Assembly: GCF_033955345.1 (NCBI RefSeq)
Contig: NZ_CP138332.1
Location: 434,001 to 498,000, forward strand
DNA from: Sphingobacterium bambusae
GTDB lineage: Bacteria; Bacteroidota; Bacteroidia; Sphingobacteriales; Sphingobacteriaceae
Direction: 5' to 3'
DNA length: 64,000 bases
A program made the position numbers and the translations under genes. Positions 62,237 to 64,000 of this stretch are shown here, piece by piece. Below the pieces are notes generated by a model, which saw nothing but the letters and a program-made list of their open reading frames with translations, was not told the DNA's origin and did no database searches. Within the stretch, counting starts at the first letter, position 1. Every line of letters starts with the position of its first letter.

Positions 62237-62755
62237 TTAGTCTGGCGAATGTACCGTGCGCACTTCCACACCTTTGGGTTTCTTTTCAAAAACAATCTGT
62301 GTCTCGCCGCCCGGAAAAAATAAGTTGACCGATAGCCGGTCGCTCGTCTCGCGGAGGTACTTAACCTCTATGGGATAGCTTCCCGCAACGTTATGCTCAG
62401 CCTCCTTCGGCCATTGGCTTTCCAAAAAACGGCCATCATCGCTGTCGCTGTTCTTCGCTCTAAAATGTGCATAGGCCGTTTCCAAATCCGCATTCCAGTA
62501 AAAACACACAGTCGTAAAGCCGCTTTCCATGTCGCCATAGGGCTCTTCACAGGTCTCTTTGATCAGCTGCGCGTCTTTCACCGCACCTTTTCCAACTACT
62601 GTATCGGCTACATGCTGCACAAGCGTGTCGGTCGCTCGCTCCTGTTGCGAAATGCTATCGGCATGGTTCACCGTCTGCCTGCCTTTCGCACCATCGCCGC
62701 AAGACAGCAAAAGACACATCGCAGCAAGCATTGGTATATATCGTAAGTTTTTCAT
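62237..62755 (-). CDS. Lipoprotein of unknown function
   Basis: The 172-residue protein has a lipoprotein signal (MKNLRYIPMLAAMCLLLSCG, Cys19) and a soluble domain I do not recognise (EEPYGDMESGFTTVCFYWNADLETAYAHFRAKNSD ... SYPIEVKYLRETSDRLSVNLFFPGG). It is convergent with the glycosyltransferase operon, 26 bp from its end. The ATG at 62755 opens the signal peptide. Coding is supported by the signal peptide, lipobox and a regular alternation of strands. Confidence 0.72.
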   Translation of the reverse strand: MKNLRYIPMLAAMCLLLSCGDGAKGRQTVNHADSISQQERATDTLVQHVADTVVGKGAVKDAQLIKETCEEPYGDMESGFTTVCFYWNADLETAYAHFRAKNSDSDDGRFLESQWPKEAEHNVAGSYPIEVKYLRETSDRLSVNLFFPGGETQIVFEKKPKGVEVRTVHSPD

Positions 62756-62860
62756 TATGGTTATTCTAATTTGTGTAGCCAATTCGCTTTATGTGGATTT
62801 AACCAAAGATAGTGCCTAAAGCCCTTGGGATTTTAGTCGTTAAAATAGCTGTGGATTATA

Positions 62861-63664
62861 CTAGCCATAATTACCACCAATTCGGCTAAATATCTGCGTG
62901 GGTCGCCATAGCGTTTCTCGACCATAAACCATGCGTATGGCCGTGTCGGGCCGTTTTTCAAATCCGCTTTGCAATAAAAAATTAAGACCTACGGTATTTG
63001 ACTGCGGTAAAACGGCAACCTGCGCATGGCTGTACTTCAATTCCATCAACGCCAATCCAGCACGCTCGGTTATCGCATAAATAGGCCCCTGTCCCAAGGT
63101 CGGCAGGTAATATCCCTCCAACGCCGCGTCCTCTTCATAAACAACAGCTTGGTGAAAATGGCTGCCGATCAACGCACTTCGATCTTCGCCGGTAATATGT
63201 CGATCCATTTCCAGCACCTGCTGATGATATTCCTTTCCTCCGGCCCGCACACACTCCGATATGTTGTTTGGAACATAGTCCGCTGTCTTATTTAGAAATT
63301 GGTAATGACCAACGGCTTTAAAACCCACCTTCTGATAAACCGGAGCGCCAAGATCGGTTGCAATTAGATTGACGGATGAACATCCTTCAATAAGCGCTTC
63401 TTGAACCAAATGCTCCACCATGTGCCTACCGATCCCCCTTCCACGATATGATTCGTCAACAATAATATGCGCTAGCCAAGCCGAATCTACGTGCAAAATT
63501 AAAGCCCCTACCCCCACAATGCGCTGCTTATCTACCATTTTAATCGGCCGACAGAAATCTTGTAGACAATATCCTAGCATATTTGGAGCGATATCTCCCC
63601 AACCTGCGGGTTGCAAGTGTCCTATAAAGGGTAAATCCCGAATATTGAACCTTTCTATGTTCAT
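62861..63664 (-). CDS. GNAT-family acetyltransferase with C-terminal second domain
   Basis: The 267-residue cytoplasmic protein has an N-terminal GNAT domain (about 1-135) with acetyl-CoA motif A in IIVDESYRGRGIGRHMVEHL and the closing VYQKVGFKAVGHYQFL. The second half (about 150-262; YYLPTLGQGPIYAITERAGLALMELKYSHAQVAVLPQSN, LLQSGFEKR) looks like the Acetyltransf_18 type of degenerate GNAT domain. Two-domain GNATs of this shape are common and their acceptors mostly unknown. It is a single gene between an unknown lipoprotein and the monooxygenase-like gene. Confidence 0.87.
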   Translation of the reverse strand: MNIERFNIRDLPFIGHLQPAGWGDIAPNMLGYCLQDFCRPIKMVDKQRIVGVGALILHVDSAWLAHIIVDESYRGRGIGRHMVEHLVQEALIEGCSSVNLIATDLGAPVYQKVGFKAVGHYQFLNKTADYVPNNISECVRAGGKEYHQQVLEMDRHITGEDRSALIGSHFHQAVVYEEDAALEGYYLPTLGQGPIYAITERAGLALMELKYSHAQVAVLPQSNTVGLNFLLQSGFEKRPDTAIRMVYGRETLWRPTQIFSRIGGNYG

Positions 63665-63738
63665 GTTTTATAAAGTGATCGACAAAAATACGAGTTTGTA
63701 GCACCTCTCAATTACAAACTTCAGGTTGTTCTTCTTCC

Positions 63739-64000
63739 TTAGGCATAATGCAATACCTGCGGAAAAGGATCGTAATAATGATGCAACAAGGCTTTCCACT
63801 TCAAATACTCAGGCGATTGACGAAAACCGACCTCGTGCGCCTCCACTGAAACCCACTCAACCAACAAGATATACTGGTTTTCAATCTCCACACATTTCTT
63901 TAAAGCATGCTTGATGTAGCCATTGATCGATGCGATATATTGGCTGGCTTCCAAAAAATCTCGTTCAAAATCAGGCTGTTTTTCAACGCTTACATTCAAG
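63739..64000 (-). CDS. Antibiotic-biosynthesis-monooxygenase-like protein (N-terminus beyond right edge)
   Basis: The visible 86 codons resemble a ferredoxin-like ABM domain: EKQPDFERDFLEASQYIASINGYIKHALKKCVEIENQYILLVEWVSVEAHEVGFRQS. Family members of about 95-100 residues begin with one more beta strand, so the true start is probably just outside the window, and the leftmost TTG at 63999 is not a convincing start. Such small dimeric proteins include heme-degrading and quinone monooxygenases, but no specific role can be assigned. Confidence 0.75.
   Translation of the reverse strand, partial: LNVSVEKQPDFERDFLEASQYIASINGYIKHALKKCVEIENQYILLVEWVSVEAHEVGFRQSPEYLKWKALLHHYYDPFPQVLHYA

Noticed and set aside
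1..64000. CRISPR arrays, insertion sequences, prophage, toxin-antitoxin modules and rRNA genes
   Set aside because: I looked for regularly spaced repeats, transposase motifs with terminal inverted repeats, phage structural genes and rRNA sequence, and saw none.

Overview
The window looks like a chromosomal stretch from a Bacteroidota species, most likely a Sphingobacteriaceae member (Sphingobacterium/Pedobacter relatives). Grounds: two SusC/SusD pairs, a MurF-alanine racemase fusion, a short 286-residue primary sigma factor of the Bacteroidota type, Bacteroidota-style promoters (TTTG, about 19-20 bp, TAnnTTTG) in front of several genes, and lipoproteins with short Bacteroidota-type signal peptides. 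No insertion sequence, prophage, CRISPR array or rRNA gene was seen.

Layout. 1-5041: the fused murF-alr gene running off the left edge, recX, a small outer-membrane protein paired with an ammonium transporter, and tRNA-Gly/tRNA-Leu. 5139-5951: ispE. 6051-21600: a polysaccharide utilisation locus made of a membrane-spanning SusR-like regulator, SusC, SusD, a LamG lipoprotein, two GH144 (beta-1,2-glucanase family) lipoproteins, a GH43-like/discoidin protein and a GH3 beta-glucosidase. The predicted substrate is beta-1,2-glucan such as the periplasmic glucans of Proteobacteria. The receptor gene changes base composition sharply just after its N-terminal domain, which suggests that the substrate-recognition part was exchanged. 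21764-26231: parC, msrA and an exported glycosylasparaginase.

26484-35601: an NlpC/P60 peptidase and a dipeptide epimerase (murein-peptide recycling), then a second SusC/SusD pair with no carbohydrate enzymes, an AraC regulator and a LigB-type dioxygenase. 35666-41328: a complete xylose module (symporter, isomerase, kinase) divergent from a LacI-type regulator, with a clear 16-bp operator overlapping the predicted xylB promoter. 41380-47430: a small unknown protein, isocitrate dehydrogenase, a CPA2 antiporter, a LolC/E-like permease and fmt.

47441-50166: a small Xre regulator, rpoD with two dyad elements upstream, an OmpA-type lipoprotein and tRNA-Arg. 50280-53610: a three-gene unit of a small His/Cys protein, a TonB-dependent receptor and a His-rich lipoprotein that looks like a metal-acquisition system. 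53681-64000: xerD, an M16 protease, an exported DNase I-fold phosphodiesterase, a tightly overlapping glycosyltransferase-flippase-glycosyltransferase operon (probably envelope glycolipid), an unknown lipoprotein, a GNAT acetyltransferase and a monooxygenase-like protein cut by the right edge.

The best candidates for under-described biology are the beta-1,2-glucan locus with its unexplained GH43-like member and chimeric receptor, the His-rich TonB receptor operon, the SusC/SusD pair beside murein-peptide genes, and the glycosyltransferase/flippase operon.
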